Shown piece after piece: positions 17,911-27,071 of a stretch of 64,000 bases of DNA. Made by a program: the position numbers and the translations under genes. Source of the stretch: Tardiphaga sp. GTDB lineage: Bacteria; Pseudomonadota; Alphaproteobacteria; Rhizobiales; Xanthobacteraceae. The stretch's first letter is position 1. The number at the start of each line of letters is the position of its first letter. The notes under the pieces were generated by a model. The model was given only the letters and a program-made list of their open reading frames with translations. It had not been told where the DNA came from and did not search any database. The stretch covers positions 1-64,000 of the forward strand of contig JASBVG010000005.1 of assembly GCA_030147505.1 (NCBI GenBank), given 5' to 3'.

Positions 17911-18858
17911 TCAATGACCCGCCGGCGCCATCACGTCAACCAAGGGGCTGATATGCGGCGTCATGCATGATGCCGCACTCTGCTGAGCGAGCTGCGCGGC
18001 GAGTCCGGCAACGAGCTCGATGGCGACGGTGTCGGGTGAGGACAGCCAGCTCGCCGCGAAAGTCAGTGGCTGGATCGGCACATTGGTGCTCAGCAGTTGC
18101 AGCCGGCCATCGGCGAGTTCGTTCTGCACGATGGCCGTTGGGATTACCGCGATGCCGAGACCCTCGATCGCCATATGGATGACGGTGGCGAGCGACGCGC
18201 TGGCATGCAGCCTGATCGGCGGCAGCGATGGCAGGTTGAAGATCGAGCGCACGATCTCATAGGGCCGTGTCTTGCGCGGGAAAGTGATGATCGGATGCTT
18301 TGCCAGGTCCTCGACGGACAACGTTTCATCGCCGAGCCCGAGCGATGGGCTGGCGAGGAAGCCGATCTGATAGTCGCACAGAATCTTGTTCTGGACGTCC
18401 GATGCCGCAAGCGGGCCGACCACAAAAGCAAGTTCGATTTCCTGTGCCAGCAGTCGCGCACGCAGGTTCGGCGTGATGTCGACCTCGATCTCCAGCGACA
18501 GATTTGGGTAGGCGTCGTTCACCTGCTTGATCAGCTTCGAAAGCCAGGTGTGAACGATGGTTTCGGCAACGCCGAGTCTGAGAACGCCGCGCATGGCCGA
18601 ACGGTCGCCAACCGCGGCCATCATCTCCGAGCGCAGCCCGATCAGCTTCTCCGCATAAACAAGCATCTGCCGGCCTGCGGGAGTGGGGGAGGCGATGCGA
18701 CGATCGCGTTGCAGCAAGCGAACACCAACCTCGTGTTCAAGCTGTGCAATGCGCTGAGAGATGGCTGGCTGGGTCGTGTGGAGCTTCTGCGCTGCACCGC
18801 GAAAGCTGCCGAGATTGACCACCCAGAGAAACGTTTCCAGCGCCTTGAAGTCCGCCAT
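17911..18858 (-). CDS. LysR family transcriptional regulator
   Basis: 315 residues: N-terminal winged helix (residues 1-60, with FRGAAQKLHTTQPAISQRI as helix-turn-helix) and a periplasmic-binding-like effector domain. It is placed to control the catabolic gene pairs on both sides: the M20 hydrolase and hydroxyacid dehydrogenase behind it and the divergent DUF1445-HAAT genes. The intergenic region holds a T-N11-A dyad at 18880-18894, a typical LysR binding site. The effector is unknown but should be linked to the imported compound. Confidence 0.92.
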   Translation of the reverse strand: MADFKALETFLWVVNLGSFRGAAQKLHTTQPAISQRIAQLEHEVGVRLLQRDRRIASPTPAGRQMLVYAEKLIGLRSEMMAAVGDRSAMRGVLRLGVAETIVHTWLSKLIKQVNDAYPNLSLEIEVDITPNLRARLLAQEIELAFVVGPLAASDVQNKILCDYQIGFLASPSLGLGDETLSVEDLAKHPIITFPRKTRPYEIVRSIFNLPSLPPIRLHASASLATVIHMAIEGLGIAVIPTAIVQNELADGRLQLLSTNVPIQPLTFAASWLSSPDTVAIELVAGLAAQLAQQSAASCMTPHISPLVDVMAPAGH

Positions 18859-18879
18859 CTCGCTGTGTCGTCCCTTTAG

Positions 18880-18894
18880 ATAACTTTGATTTAT
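18880..18894. promoter_or_regulatory. Candidate LysR box (T-N11-A)
   Basis: ATAACTTTGATTTAT is an ATAA-N7-TTAT dyad carrying the T-N11-A motif. It sits 22 bases upstream of the lysR start and about 100 bases upstream of the divergent DUF1445 start, the usual geometry for autoregulation plus divergent activation. Inferred from symmetry and position. Confidence 0.5.
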
Positions 18895-18993
18895 CGGAGG
18901 CGATCAGAAAACACGATTAGACATTATCCTAGCGCTATGTCCCACTAAGTCGAGGCTAAAACGCAGGCAAGTCGATAATTGAGGCAGGTGGCT

Positions 18994-19812
18994 ATGAGCA
19001 ATCTGGCGAAGCTCGATCGTGATGAGGCCCATACGGGCGACCTGCCAAGTGCAGTCGCGCGCCGCGAATATCGTGCCGGCAAATACGGAAGTACCGCCGG
19101 CGTGGCGCCGGGCTACGTGCAGGGTAATCTCGTTATCCTGCCGGAAGCACAAGCATCCGCGTTCCATCGTTTTTGCCAGCTCAATCCAAAGCCATGCCCG
19201 ATCATCGGCATGTCCGATCCCGGCGATTCCCGTATTCCTGCTCTTGGCCTCGATCTCGATATCCGCACTGACATTCCGCAATATGTCGTCTGGAAGGATG
19301 GCGAGGCGATCGATCGTCCGGCCGAAGTGACGAAGTACTGGCGTGACGATCTCGTTTCCTTCGTGATCGGCTGCTCCTATTCCTTCGAGGAGCCGATGAT
19401 GGCGGAGGACCTGCCGATCCGTCATATCGAGCAGAATACCCTGGTGCCGATGTATCGCACCAGTATTGCCTGCAAGCCCGCAGGACCCTTTGCCGGCCCG
19501 ATGGTTGTCTCGATGCGGCCGCTGAAGCCGGCCGACGCGATCCGCGCGGTGCAGATCACCTCGCGCTTTCCTTCCGTGCACGGCGCACCGGTGCATCTCG
19601 GCCTGCCGCGATCGATCGGCATCAAGGATATCAGCAAGCCGGATTACGGTGACGCAGTGCACATCAACGATGATGAAATCCCGGTATTCTGGGCCTGCGG
19701 TGTCACGCCGCAAGCTGTCATTGCAGCTGCGAAAGTGCCGTTCGCGATCACGCATGCGCCGGGCGTGATGCTCATTACCGACCTCAAGAATAAGCAACTT
19801 GCTGTTTTATAA
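18994..19812 (+). CDS. Putative hydro-lyase, DUF1445 / D-glutamate cyclase family
   Basis: 272 residues from ATG 18994, which has GAGGCAGG upstream; TTG at 18979 would add five residues. The whole protein matches DUF1445 (UPF0317), with [15 protein letters not shown], the central [26 protein letters not shown] and the C-terminal FWACGVTPQ and [14 protein letters not shown]. Family members are annotated as hydro-lyases, and a mitochondrial relative is a D-glutamate cyclase. It precedes an ABC importer by 82 bases and is divergent from LysR, so it probably acts on the imported compound. Confidence 0.88.
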   Translation: MSNLAKLDRDEAHTGDLPSAVARREYRAGKYGSTAGVAPGYVQGNLVILPEAQASAFHRFCQLNPKPCPIIGMSDPGDSRIPALGLDLDIRTDIPQYVVWKDGEAIDRPAEVTKYWRDDLVSFVIGCSYSFEEPMMAEDLPIRHIEQNTLVPMYRTSIACKPAGPFAGPMVVSMRPLKPADAIRAVQITSRFPSVHGAPVHLGLPRSIGIKDISKPDYGDAVHINDDEIPVFWACGVTPQAVIAAAKVPFAITHAPGVMLITDLKNKQLAVL

Positions 19813-19894
19813 GAAGCAGCTTGCCGATCTTTCGAGCTTTACCGTAACCTCGATTAGTTCCTATCGATAGCTGCCGATCATAAAGGACACCCAG

Positions 19895-21145
19895 ATGACG
19901 ATTTCTCGCCGAGATGTTCTGCTTGGAGGCGCTGCCTCTGCCGCGCTGCTCCCGCTTGCGACGCCGATTCGCGCACAAGCCAAGGAAGTCGTGATCGGCG
20001 TGATCTATCCGCTGTCGGGCGCCAGCGCGCAGATCGGTGTCGATGCGCAGCGCGCATTCGAGACCGCGGCTGATATCGTCAACAAGAACTATGATTTCGA
20101 TCTGCCGATGGCGAAGGGCGAAGGCTTCTCCGGCCTCGGCGGCGCCAAGCTGCGCCTCGTCTTCGCCGACCATCAGGCCGATCCGCAGAAGGGCCGTGCC
20201 GAAGCCGAGCGTCTCATCACGCAGGAGAAGGTCTCGGCCATTGTCGGCACCTATCAGAGCGCCGTCGCCGTCACCGTCAGCCAGATCTGCGAGCGCTACC
20301 AGATCCCTTTCCTGTCGGCCGACAATTCGTCGCCAAGCCTGCATCGTCGCGGTCTGAAATATTACTTCCGCGCCGCGCCGCATGACGAAATGTTCTCGAC
20401 CGCCATGTTCGACTTCTTCGATGCGATGAAGAAGAAGGGTCAGAAGATCGAGACGCTGGCGTTGTTCCACGAAGACACGATCTTCGGCACGGACTCGGCC
20501 AATGCCCAGCTCAAGCTGGCCAGCGAGCGTGGCTACAAGATCGCCGCCGACATCAAGTATCGCGCCAATTCGCCGTCGCTCACTGCCGAAGTGCAGCAGC
20601 TCAAAGCTGCCAATGCCGACGTGCTGATGCCGTCGAGCTACACGACCGACGGCATCCTGCTCATCAAGACGATGGGGGAACTCGGCTACAAGGCCAAGAA
20701 CATCGTGGCTCAGGACGCCGGCTTCTCGGAGAAGGCGCTGTATGACGCCGTCGGCGACAAGATTCCGGGCGTGATCTCGCGCGGCTCGTTCTCGCTCGAC
20801 CTTGCCGCCAAGCGTCCGATGGTCGGCAAGATCAACGAAATGTTCAAGGAAAAGTCCGGCAAGGATTTTAACGACTACTCGTCGCGCCAGTTCATGGGCC
20901 TGATCGTGATGGCGGACGCTATCAACCGCGCCAAGTCCACCGATGGTGAGAAGATCCGCGAAGCGCTGGTGGCTACTAACATGCCGGGCGAGCAGACCAT
21001 CATGCCGTGGAAGCGCGTCAAGTTCGACGAAATGGGGCAGAACAACGACGCCGACCCCGTGCTGCTGCAGTACAATGGTGGCAAGTTCGTCACCGTGTTC
21101 CCGCCGCAGGCCGCGGTCGCGGATGCGGTCTGGCCGATGCCTTAA
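19895..21145 (+). CDS. HAAT-type ABC transporter substrate-binding protein
   Basis: 416 residues. The N-terminus is MTISRRDVLLGGAASAALL, a twin-arginine signal, cut near the AQA at about 28. The mature part is a periplasmic type I binding fold of the branched-chain amino acid group (VVIGVIYPLSGASAQIGVD, FADHQADPQKG, GTYQSAVAVTVS, YFRAAPHDEMFSTAMF). Ligand unknown: HAAT proteins bind amino acids, amides, urea, aromatic acids and others. First gene of a five-gene importer cassette. AAAGGA lies 9 bases before the ATG. Its gene is followed by a hairpin-bearing spacer. Confidence 0.9.
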   Translation: MTISRRDVLLGGAASAALLPLATPIRAQAKEVVIGVIYPLSGASAQIGVDAQRAFETAADIVNKNYDFDLPMAKGEGFSGLGGAKLRLVFADHQADPQKGRAEAERLITQEKVSAIVGTYQSAVAVTVSQICERYQIPFLSADNSSPSLHRRGLKYYFRAAPHDEMFSTAMFDFFDAMKKKGQKIETLALFHEDTIFGTDSANAQLKLASERGYKIAADIKYRANSPSLTAEVQQLKAANADVLMPSSYTTDGILLIKTMGELGYKAKNIVAQDAGFSEKALYDAVGDKIPGVISRGSFSLDLAAKRPMVGKINEMFKEKSGKDFNDYSSRQFMGLIVMADAINRAKSTDGEKIREALVATNMPGEQTIMPWKRVKFDEMGQNNDADPVLLQYNGGKFVTVFPPQAAVADAVWPMP

Positions 21146-21246
21146 CATTCTAGATCGTCCTCGCGAGAGCGAGGACCATACGCACCGACGAATTTGTGCG
21201 ACCTAGCTCCGCCGTCTTCGCGTCATCGCGATGACGGTGGCTGTGG

Positions 21247-21266
21247 GTCCCCGCTTTCGCGGGGAC
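21247..21266. repeat. Short palindromic repeat, copy 1 (GTCCCCGCTTTCGCGGGGAC)
   Basis: A near-perfect 20-base palindrome between the substrate-binding protein gene and livH. The same core, CCCCGCTTTCGCGGGG, recurs at 36256-36275. In this position it can also stabilise the upstream mRNA. It is a dispersed repeat rather than a terminator, since no T-run follows and the downstream genes belong to the same transporter. Confidence 0.75.
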
Positions 21267-21287
21267 GACATCCGAGAGGGGAAGCCT

Positions 21288-22166
21288 TTGACCGCCGCGA
21301 CCATCATCCAGAGCCTTGCCAGCGGATTGCTGATGGGGCTGCTCTACGGCCTCCTGGCCGTCGGCCTCGCGCTGATCTTCGGCCTGATGGACGTCACCAA
21401 CTTCGCCCATGGCGAATTCCTGATGTTGGCGATGTACCTCACTTTCTTCCTCTTCATGTTCTGGGCGGTCGATCCCCTGCTGTCGATCCCCATCGTCGCC
21501 GCCGGGATGTTCGTCTTCGGCGCGGTGATCTATCTCATCATCATACGCTTCGCGATGCGGGCCAAAGCGAATGTAGGCATGGTGCAGATTTTCGCCACCT
21601 TCGGCCTCGCCATCCTGATGCGCGGCCTCGCGCAGTTCTTCTTCACGCCGGACTATCGCAGTATCCCGAACTCGATGCTCGGCGGAAAAACACTCGACGT
21701 GCTCGGCGTGTTCCTGCCGGTGCCGCAGCTTGTCGGTGCGCTGATCTCCATCGCCGCCTTCGGGGCGCTCTACTTCTTCATGAAAAAGACCGACTTCGGC
21801 CGCGCGCTGGAAGCGACGCGTGAGGATGCTGGCGCGGTGGCGCTGGTCGGCATCGACAAGAACAAGGTCTTCGCGCTCGGCTGGGGTCTCGGCTCCGCGC
21901 TGATCGGTCTCGCCGGCGGCGTGATGGCGATCTTCTTCTACATCTATCCCGATGTCGGCGCGTCCTTTGCGCTGATCGCTTACGTCACCGTGGCACTCGG
22001 GGGCTTCGGTAGTGTGTTCGGCGCCTTTGCCGGCGGCATCATCGTCGGTCTGGTCGAGGCGACCACGGCGATGATCCTGCCGCCCTCGCTGAAATCGGTC
22101 GGCATCTATGCCGTCTATCTCCTCGTCGTCTTCATCCGCCCGCGCGGCCTGTTCGGATCGATCTGA
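21288..22166 (+). CDS. livH: HAAT ABC transporter permease (LivH type)
   Basis: 292 residues from TTG at 21288, preceded by GAGAGGGGAAG. A longer frame begins at an ATG at 21231, but its first 19 codons cross the palindromic repeat and are not protein-like. About eight membrane segments; the LivH signature DVTNFAHGEFLML is at residues ~34-46 and the EAA-like cytoplasmic loop in the second half. Forms the heterodimeric channel with LivM. Its stop overlaps the livM start by one base, TGATG. The gene name marks the family, not the ligand. Confidence 0.88.
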   Translation: MTAATIIQSLASGLLMGLLYGLLAVGLALIFGLMDVTNFAHGEFLMLAMYLTFFLFMFWAVDPLLSIPIVAAGMFVFGAVIYLIIIRFAMRAKANVGMVQIFATFGLAILMRGLAQFFFTPDYRSIPNSMLGGKTLDVLGVFLPVPQLVGALISIAAFGALYFFMKKTDFGRALEATREDAGAVALVGIDKNKVFALGWGLGSALIGLAGGVMAIFFYIYPDVGASFALIAYVTVALGGFGSVFGAFAGGIIVGLVEATTAMILPPSLKSVGIYAVYLLVVFIRPRGLFGSI

Positions 22167-23149
22167 TGGACAGCTTCACCCAGCGTCGCCGCCGCGACCT
22201 CATCCTTGCCGGCTTCCTTGCGGCCATCGCTGCCTGCGTGCCGTTCTTCGTCAAGGACGTCTATGTACAGAACATCATGGTTCTGACCCTGATGTATGCG
22301 GCGCTGTCGCAGGCCTGGAACATCCTTAGTGGTTACTGCGGCCAGATCTCCCTCGGCCATGCGCTGTATTTCGGTCTTGGCGCCTATACGACCGCATTGC
22401 TGTTCACCAAATTTGGCGTGCTGCCATGGTTCGGCATGCTGGCCGGCGGTGCGATCTCGTCGGTGATCGCGCTGGCGCTCGGCTATCCCACTTTCCGCCT
22501 GCGCGGCCATTACTTCGTCATCGCCACCATCGTCATCGCCGAGATCGGTTTCCTGTTGTTCCATAACTGGGACTATGCCGGTGCCGCGCTCGGCATCGAC
22601 ATTCCCGTCCGTGGCGATAGCTGGGCAAAGTTCCAGTTCACGCGCAGCAAGCTGCCATTCTACTACTTCGCGCTGGTGTTCTGTTGTGTCGCCTGGCTCA
22701 TCACCTGGTGGCTGGAAGATTCCAAATGGGGCTTCTGGTGGCGCGCGGTGAAGGACAATCCGGATGCGGCCGAGAGCCTTGGCGTGGTCGTGTTCAATTC
22801 CAAGATGGGCGCCGCTGCCGTCTCTGCTTTCCTCACTGCTATCGGCGGCGCTTTCTATGCGCAGTTCGTCTCCTACATCGATCCTGAAAGCGTCATGACC
22901 TTCCAGTTCTCGCTGCTGATGGCTTTGCCTGCAGTGCTCGGCGGTATCGGCACGCTCTGGGGTCCCGTGCTCGGTGCCGTTATCTTGATTCCGATGACCG
23001 AGCTTACACGCTCCTTCATCGGCGGCTCCGGCCGCGGCGTCGATCTCATTCTGTATGGCGCGGTCATCGTCGTGATCTCGCTGGCGCGGCCGGATGGCCT
23101 GATCGGCCTGTTCTCGCGCCGCCCGGCCTCGAAAGGAGTGCCGCAATGA
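22166..23149 (+). CDS. livM: HAAT ABC transporter permease (LivM type)
   Basis: 327 residues, about nine membrane segments. LivM features: LSGYCGQISLGHALYFGLGAY near residue 55, and YPTFRLRGHYFVIAT. The second inner-membrane subunit of the importer, pairing with LivH. Starts one base inside the livH stop and overlaps livG by 4 bases, so translation of the cassette is coupled. Confidence 0.9.
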   Translation: MDSFTQRRRRDLILAGFLAAIAACVPFFVKDVYVQNIMVLTLMYAALSQAWNILSGYCGQISLGHALYFGLGAYTTALLFTKFGVLPWFGMLAGGAISSVIALALGYPTFRLRGHYFVIATIVIAEIGFLLFHNWDYAGAALGIDIPVRGDSWAKFQFTRSKLPFYYFALVFCCVAWLITWWLEDSKWGFWWRAVKDNPDAAESLGVVVFNSKMGAAAVSAFLTAIGGAFYAQFVSYIDPESVMTFQFSLLMALPAVLGGIGTLWGPVLGAVILIPMTELTRSFIGGSGRGVDLILYGAVIVVISLARPDGLIGLFSRRPASKGVPQ

Positions 23150-23880
23150 GCGCGCCTCTCTTGGAAACTCGTGGCGTCTGGCAGCGCTTCGGCGGCCTGA
23201 TTGCCAATTGCGACGTGTCGATTTCCGTTGGCGCTGGTGAGATCGTTGGCCTGATCGGGCCGAACGGCGCCGGTAAGTCGACGCTGTTCAACCTCATCGC
23301 CGGCGTGCTGCCGCCGACGCAGGGCTCGATCTGGTTCGACGGTAAGGATGTCACCCGCATGCCGGCCGCCGAGCGCTGTGCGCTCGGCATCGCGCGTACA
23401 TTCCAGGTGGTGAAGAGTTTTGAAACGATGACCGTCATAGACAATGTCATCGTCGGCGCGCTGATCCGCAACGACAAGATGCGCGACGCCCGGCGCAAGG
23501 CGCATGAGGTGCTCGAGTTTTGCGGTTTGGCGCCGCGGGCCGACAAACTCGCCCGCGAGCTGATCCCATCCGAGAAGCGCCGCCTCGAAGTCGCCCGCGC
23601 GCTCGCCACCGAGCCGAAGCTTCTCATGCTCGACGAATGCCTCACCGGCCTCACGCCGTTGGAGGCGCAGTCCGGTGTCGCTCTGGTGCGCAAGGTGCGC
23701 GAGACCGGGGTCACCGTGCTGATGGTCGAACACGTCATGGAAATCGTGATGCCGCTGGTCGATCGCGCCATCGTGCTCAATCTCGGCAAGAAGCTCGTCG
23801 AGGGCAAACCCGCGGATGTCGTCCGGCATCCAGAAGTCATCAGTGCATATCTCGGGGATCGCCATGCTGTCGGTGCGTGA
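23146..23880 (+). CDS. livG: HAAT ABC transporter ATP-binding protein (LivG type)
   Basis: 244 residues. Walker A GPNGAGKSTLFN near residue 40, the D-loop/Walker B LLMLDECLTGL and switch His in MVEHVME are visible. The ABC signature reads LIPSEKRRLEVARAL, with the canonical LSGGQ replaced by IPSEK, an unusual variant for LivG. One of two ATPase subunits. Overlaps livM by 4 bases. Confidence 0.88.
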   Translation: MSAPLLETRGVWQRFGGLIANCDVSISVGAGEIVGLIGPNGAGKSTLFNLIAGVLPPTQGSIWFDGKDVTRMPAAERCALGIARTFQVVKSFETMTVIDNVIVGALIRNDKMRDARRKAHEVLEFCGLAPRADKLARELIPSEKRRLEVARALATEPKLLMLDECLTGLTPLEAQSGVALVRKVRETGVTVLMVEHVMEIVMPLVDRAIVLNLGKKLVEGKPADVVRHPEVISAYLGDRHAVGA

Positions 23881-24568
23881 CGTCACCACCGCCTATCAGG
23901 GCCTGGTCGCCATCTCGGACGTCACCATTGACGTCGCCAAGGGCGAGGTCGTCGCCGTCTGCGGCGCCAATGGCGCTGGCAAGTCGACGCTCATAAAATC
24001 CATCGCTGGCGCCGAACACCCCCGCTCGGGCACCGTCACATTCGACGGCCAGCAGATCAACGGCTTGGCGCAGCATCTGATCACGGCGCGCGGCATCGCT
24101 TATGTGCCGGAGAACCGCCGGCTGTTTCCGCGCCTGTCGGTCGAGGACAACCTCAAGCTCGGCAGCTACATGTATCGCAGCCAGGCTGATCGCGAGGCGC
24201 CGTTGAAACTCGTGTTCGAGCTGTTTCCGCGCCTGTCGGAGCGCCTCGAGCAGCGCGCCGAGACGCTCTCCGGCGGCGAGCAGCAGATGCTTGCCATCGG
24301 CCGCGCGCTGATGACGCGTCCGCGGCTGTTGATGCTCGACGAGCCCTCGCAGGGCATCATGCCGAAACTGGTGGACGAGATCTTCCAGGCCGTGAAGAAG
24401 ATCCGCGACACTGGCATGACCGTGCTGATCGTCGAGCAGCGCATGGCCGAAGTCCTGGAGATCGCCGACCGCGCCTATATCCTGCAGACCGGCCGCGTGC
24501 TGATGCAGGGCAAGGCATCGGAGATCGCAACGAACCCGGATGTAAGGAAGGCGTATCTGGGGCTGTGA
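23864..24568 (+). CDS. livF: HAAT ABC transporter ATP-binding protein (LivF type)
   Basis: 234 residues from ATG 23864, inside the end of livG (17-base overlap). Walker A GANGAGKSTLIK, signature LSGGEQQMLAIGRALM, Walker B LLMLDEPSQGIMP and the LivF-typical AYVPENRRLFPRLSVEDNL are intact. A longer in-frame start upstream is unlikely because it lies within livG. Last gene of the first importer cassette; convergent with otnC, with a strong hairpin at 24574 between them. Confidence 0.9.
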   Translation: MLSVRDVTTAYQGLVAISDVTIDVAKGEVVAVCGANGAGKSTLIKSIAGAEHPRSGTVTFDGQQINGLAQHLITARGIAYVPENRRLFPRLSVEDNLKLGSYMYRSQADREAPLKLVFELFPRLSERLEQRAETLSGGEQQMLAIGRALMTRPRLLMLDEPSQGIMPKLVDEIFQAVKKIRDTGMTVLIVEQRMAEVLEIADRAYILQTGRVLMQGKASEIATNPDVRKAYLGL

Positions 24569-24573
24569 ATTCA

Positions 24574-24596
24574 GGGCACGATCAGTGATCGTGCCC
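24574..24596. terminator. Perfect 11-bp hairpin between livF and otnC
   Basis: GGGCACGATCA (24574-24584) and TGATCGTGCCC (24586-24596) pair perfectly around one base. It starts 6 bases after the livF stop and covers the otnC stop and last codons. No T-run follows, so it is a terminator-like or 3' end stabilising hairpin serving both convergent transcripts. Confidence 0.6.
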
Positions 24597-25244
24597 GTGC
24601 TCCGGCAGCGTCAACCCGAACGTCTTCACCAGATCGCCGACCTGCTCGGGCGACAGATGCCGCGGGTTCAGACCGCGCAGCAGGAGATACAGTTTCGCTG
24701 TCTCTTCCAGCTCTTCCATCGCATAGACCGCCGCTTCCAGGCTGTCGCCAGCGACCACCGGACCATGATTGGCGAGCAGCACGGATGAATACTTCCCAGC
24801 CAGCCCCCTGATCGCATCGGCCACTGCCGGGTCACCCGGCCGATAATAGGGCACGAGTGCCGTCGCGCCGCATTTCATCATGTAATAGGGCGTCATCGGC
24901 GGCAGCACGGCGCGGGGATTGACCTCGGGCAGCATCGAGACGGCCACAGAATGGGTCGAATGCAGATGCACGATCGCCTGCGATGAAGCGCGCGTTTCGT
25001 AGAGCGCCGTATGCAGCGGCACCTCCTTGGTTGGCTTGTCGCCGGAGATCAAGCGGCCTGCTGCATCCAGCCGCGACAGTTTTGCGGGGTCGAGAAAACC
25101 GAGCGAGGCATTGGTCGGAGTCACCAGCCAGCCGCCATCGGCGCAGCGCACGCTGATATTGCCGGACGAGCCGGGCGTCAGGCCGCGCTCGAACAGCGAG
25201 CGGCCGAGCCGGCAGATGTCGTCACGCAGCCGTATGTCGCTCAT
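24582..25244 (-). CDS. otnC: 3-oxo-tetronate 4-phosphate decarboxylase (class II aldolase family)
   Basis: 220 residues from ATG at 25242-25244. Class II aldolase/adducin fold: LTPGSSGNISVR at residues ~21-32, zinc His residues in HLHSTHSVAV, and the third region ANHGPVVAG. In the Otn pathway this enzyme decarboxylates 3-oxo-tetronate 4-phosphate to dihydroxyacetone phosphate. Assignment rests on the fold plus the neighbouring ltnD, otnI and otnK genes, from which it is divergent. The C-terminus ends in PEHGHDH, giving extra His. Confidence 0.85.
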   Translation of the reverse strand: MSDIRLRDDICRLGRSLFERGLTPGSSGNISVRCADGGWLVTPTNASLGFLDPAKLSRLDAAGRLISGDKPTKEVPLHTALYETRASSQAIVHLHSTHSVAVSMLPEVNPRAVLPPMTPYYMMKCGATALVPYYRPGDPAVADAIRGLAGKYSSVLLANHGPVVAGDSLEAAVYAMEELEETAKLYLLLRGLNPRHLSPEQVGDLVKTFGLTLPEHGHDH

Positions 25245-25356
25245 GGCATTTCCTCTTGCCGGCGTTGTCCCACTCTTTGGCATCGCCGCCAAGCCGTGTT
25301 ACCGAGAAGCAAGGCTGCAGCAAAGCGGCCAGCCAGGAAATCCCGAGGAACTGCCG

Positions 25357-26274
25357 ATGTCACCTGCATCCGACAAACCGCGCATGGCCGTGATTGGCCT
25401 TGGCTCCATGGGGTATGGCATGGCGCTCTCGCTCCTGCGGGAAGGCTTTGCCGTGACGGGATGTGACGTTTCCGCCGATGTCGTGAAGCGCTTTGTCGGC
25501 GAAGGCGGGCAGGGCGCCGCAACCCCGGCTGAAGCTGCCAAAGCAGCTGATGTCGTCGTCAGCGTGGTGGTCAATGCCGCGCAGACCGAGACGATTCTGT
25601 TCGGCAAGGATGGTGTCGCCGAAACTCTCGCCAGGGATGCCGCCTTCATTTCCTCCGCCACCATGGATCCTGACGTTGCGCGCCGTCTCGCCAGGCAGCT
25701 CGAAGCCACCGGCCGCCACTATCTCGATGCCCCGATCTCCGGCGGTGCCCAGCGCGCTGCGCAGGGAGAGCTTACGATCCTCGCCTCCGGCAGTGCTGCC
25801 GCCTTTGCCAAGGCGCGTCCCGCGCTCGATGCGATGTCCGCAAAGCTCTACGAACTCGGCGATGCCGCCGGGCAGGGGGCGGCGTTCAAGATGATCAACC
25901 AGCTGCTTGCCGGCGTGCATATCGCCGCAGCCTCCGAGGCGATTGCCTTCGCCGCCAAGCAGGGGCTCGATATCCGTAAAGTCTACGAGGTTATCACGGC
26001 TTCGGCGGGCAATTCATGGATGTTCGAGAACCGCATGCCGCATGTGCTCGACGGCGATTACACACCGCGCAGCGCAGTCGATATTTTCGTCAAGGATCTC
26101 GGCATCATCCAGGACATGGCGCGCACGGCAAAATTCCCGGTGCCGGTGTCGGCCGCCGCGCTGCAGATGTTCCTGATGACCTCTGCCGCCGGCATGGGCC
26201 GCGACGATGACGCATCGGTGGCACGGATGTACGCGCAAGTGACCGGGACAAAACTTCCCGGTGAGACAAAGTAG
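25357..26274 (+). CDS. ltnD: L-threonate dehydrogenase (beta-hydroxyacid dehydrogenase family)
   Basis: 305 residues from ATG 25357, which has AGGAACTGCCG upstream; the open frame runs further left across the intergenic region but is not coding there. Seen: NAD-binding VIGLGSMGYGMA at residues 12-23, substrate-binding APISGGAQRAAQG at ~125, and catalytic Lys in AAFKMINQLLAG at ~178. Oxidises L-threonate to 2-oxo-tetronate as the first step of the pathway. Followed by otnI 14 bases later and otnK overlapping, one operon. Confidence 0.85.
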   Translation: MSPASDKPRMAVIGLGSMGYGMALSLLREGFAVTGCDVSADVVKRFVGEGGQGAATPAEAAKAADVVVSVVVNAAQTETILFGKDGVAETLARDAAFISSATMDPDVARRLARQLEATGRHYLDAPISGGAQRAAQGELTILASGSAAAFAKARPALDAMSAKLYELGDAAGQGAAFKMINQLLAGVHIAAASEAIAFAAKQGLDIRKVYEVITASAGNSWMFENRMPHVLDGDYTPRSAVDIFVKDLGIIQDMARTAKFPVPVSAAALQMFLMTSAAGMGRDDDASVARMYAQVTGTKLPGETK

Positions 26275-26288
26275 TTCGGAGACCATCG

Positions 26289-27071
26289 ATGCCGCGTTTT
26301 GCCGCCAATCTCAGCATGATGTTCAACGAATACCCGTTCCTCGATCGCTTCGATGCGGCGGCAAAGGCTGGCTTCACGGCCGTCGAATTTCTCTTCCCCT
26401 ACGAACACAAGCCTGAAGACGTGGCCCTGCGTCTGAAGCGCAACGGCCTGAAGCAGGTGCTGTTCAATCTCCCGCCCGGCGACTGGAATGCCGGCGAGAA
26501 GGGCTTTGCCGCGCGTCCGGACAAATTCGACGATCTGCGCCAGAGCCTGCACACGGCGTTGCCTTATGCCGAGGCCACCGGGGTGCGCCGCCTGCACATG
26601 ATGGCAGGCCTTGCCGATCGCCACTATCCCGAAGCCGTCGATGCATTCAAGAGATCGCTCGAATGGGCAGCGGATTTTGTTGGCGATCACGGCATCGACA
26701 TCGTCATCGAGCCGATCAATGGCCGCGACGTGCCCGGCTATTTCCTCAACGATTTTACGTTCGCGCGCGGCATCATCGAGGAACTCGCGATTCCCAATGT
26801 CGGCCTGCAATTCGATATCTATCACTGCCAGATCCTGCATGGCGACGTCACCATGCGCCTGCGCGAGACGATGCCGCTGATCGGCCATATCCAGATCGCC
26901 AGCGTGCCCTCGCGCAACGAGCCTGATGGCGAGGAGCTGAACTATCCATTTCTATTCGCCGAACTGGACCGTCTCGGCTACGACAACTATGTCGGATGCG
27001 AATATCGCCCCGCCGGTGACACGGTCGCCGGCCTCGATTGGTTCAAGCCCTATGCGGGAGTGAAAGTATGA
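26289..27071 (+). CDS. otnI: 2-oxo-tetronate isomerase (hydroxypyruvate isomerase family)
   Basis: 260 residues, the length of Hyi/OtnI TIM barrels. Seen: FAANLSMMFNEYPFLDRF at the start, EFLFPYEHKPEDV, the metal-binding Glu and Asp in DIVIEPING and QFDIYHCQI, and GCEYRPAGDT near the end. It isomerises 2-oxo-tetronate to 3-oxo-tetronate before phosphorylation. Sits between ltnD and otnK with its stop overlapping the otnK start, so co-translated. Confidence 0.87.
   Translation: MPRFAANLSMMFNEYPFLDRFDAAAKAGFTAVEFLFPYEHKPEDVALRLKRNGLKQVLFNLPPGDWNAGEKGFAARPDKFDDLRQSLHTALPYAEATGVRRLHMMAGLADRHYPEAVDAFKRSLEWAADFVGDHGIDIVIEPINGRDVPGYFLNDFTFARGIIEELAIPNVGLQFDIYHCQILHGDVTMRLRETMPLIGHIQIASVPSRNEPDGEELNYPFLFAELDRLGYDNYVGCEYRPAGDTVAGLDWFKPYAGVKV

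Noticed and set aside
21231-21287. Upstream extension of livH to the ATG at 21231
   Set aside because: The extra codons run through the palindromic repeat; TTG at 21288 has a better binding site.
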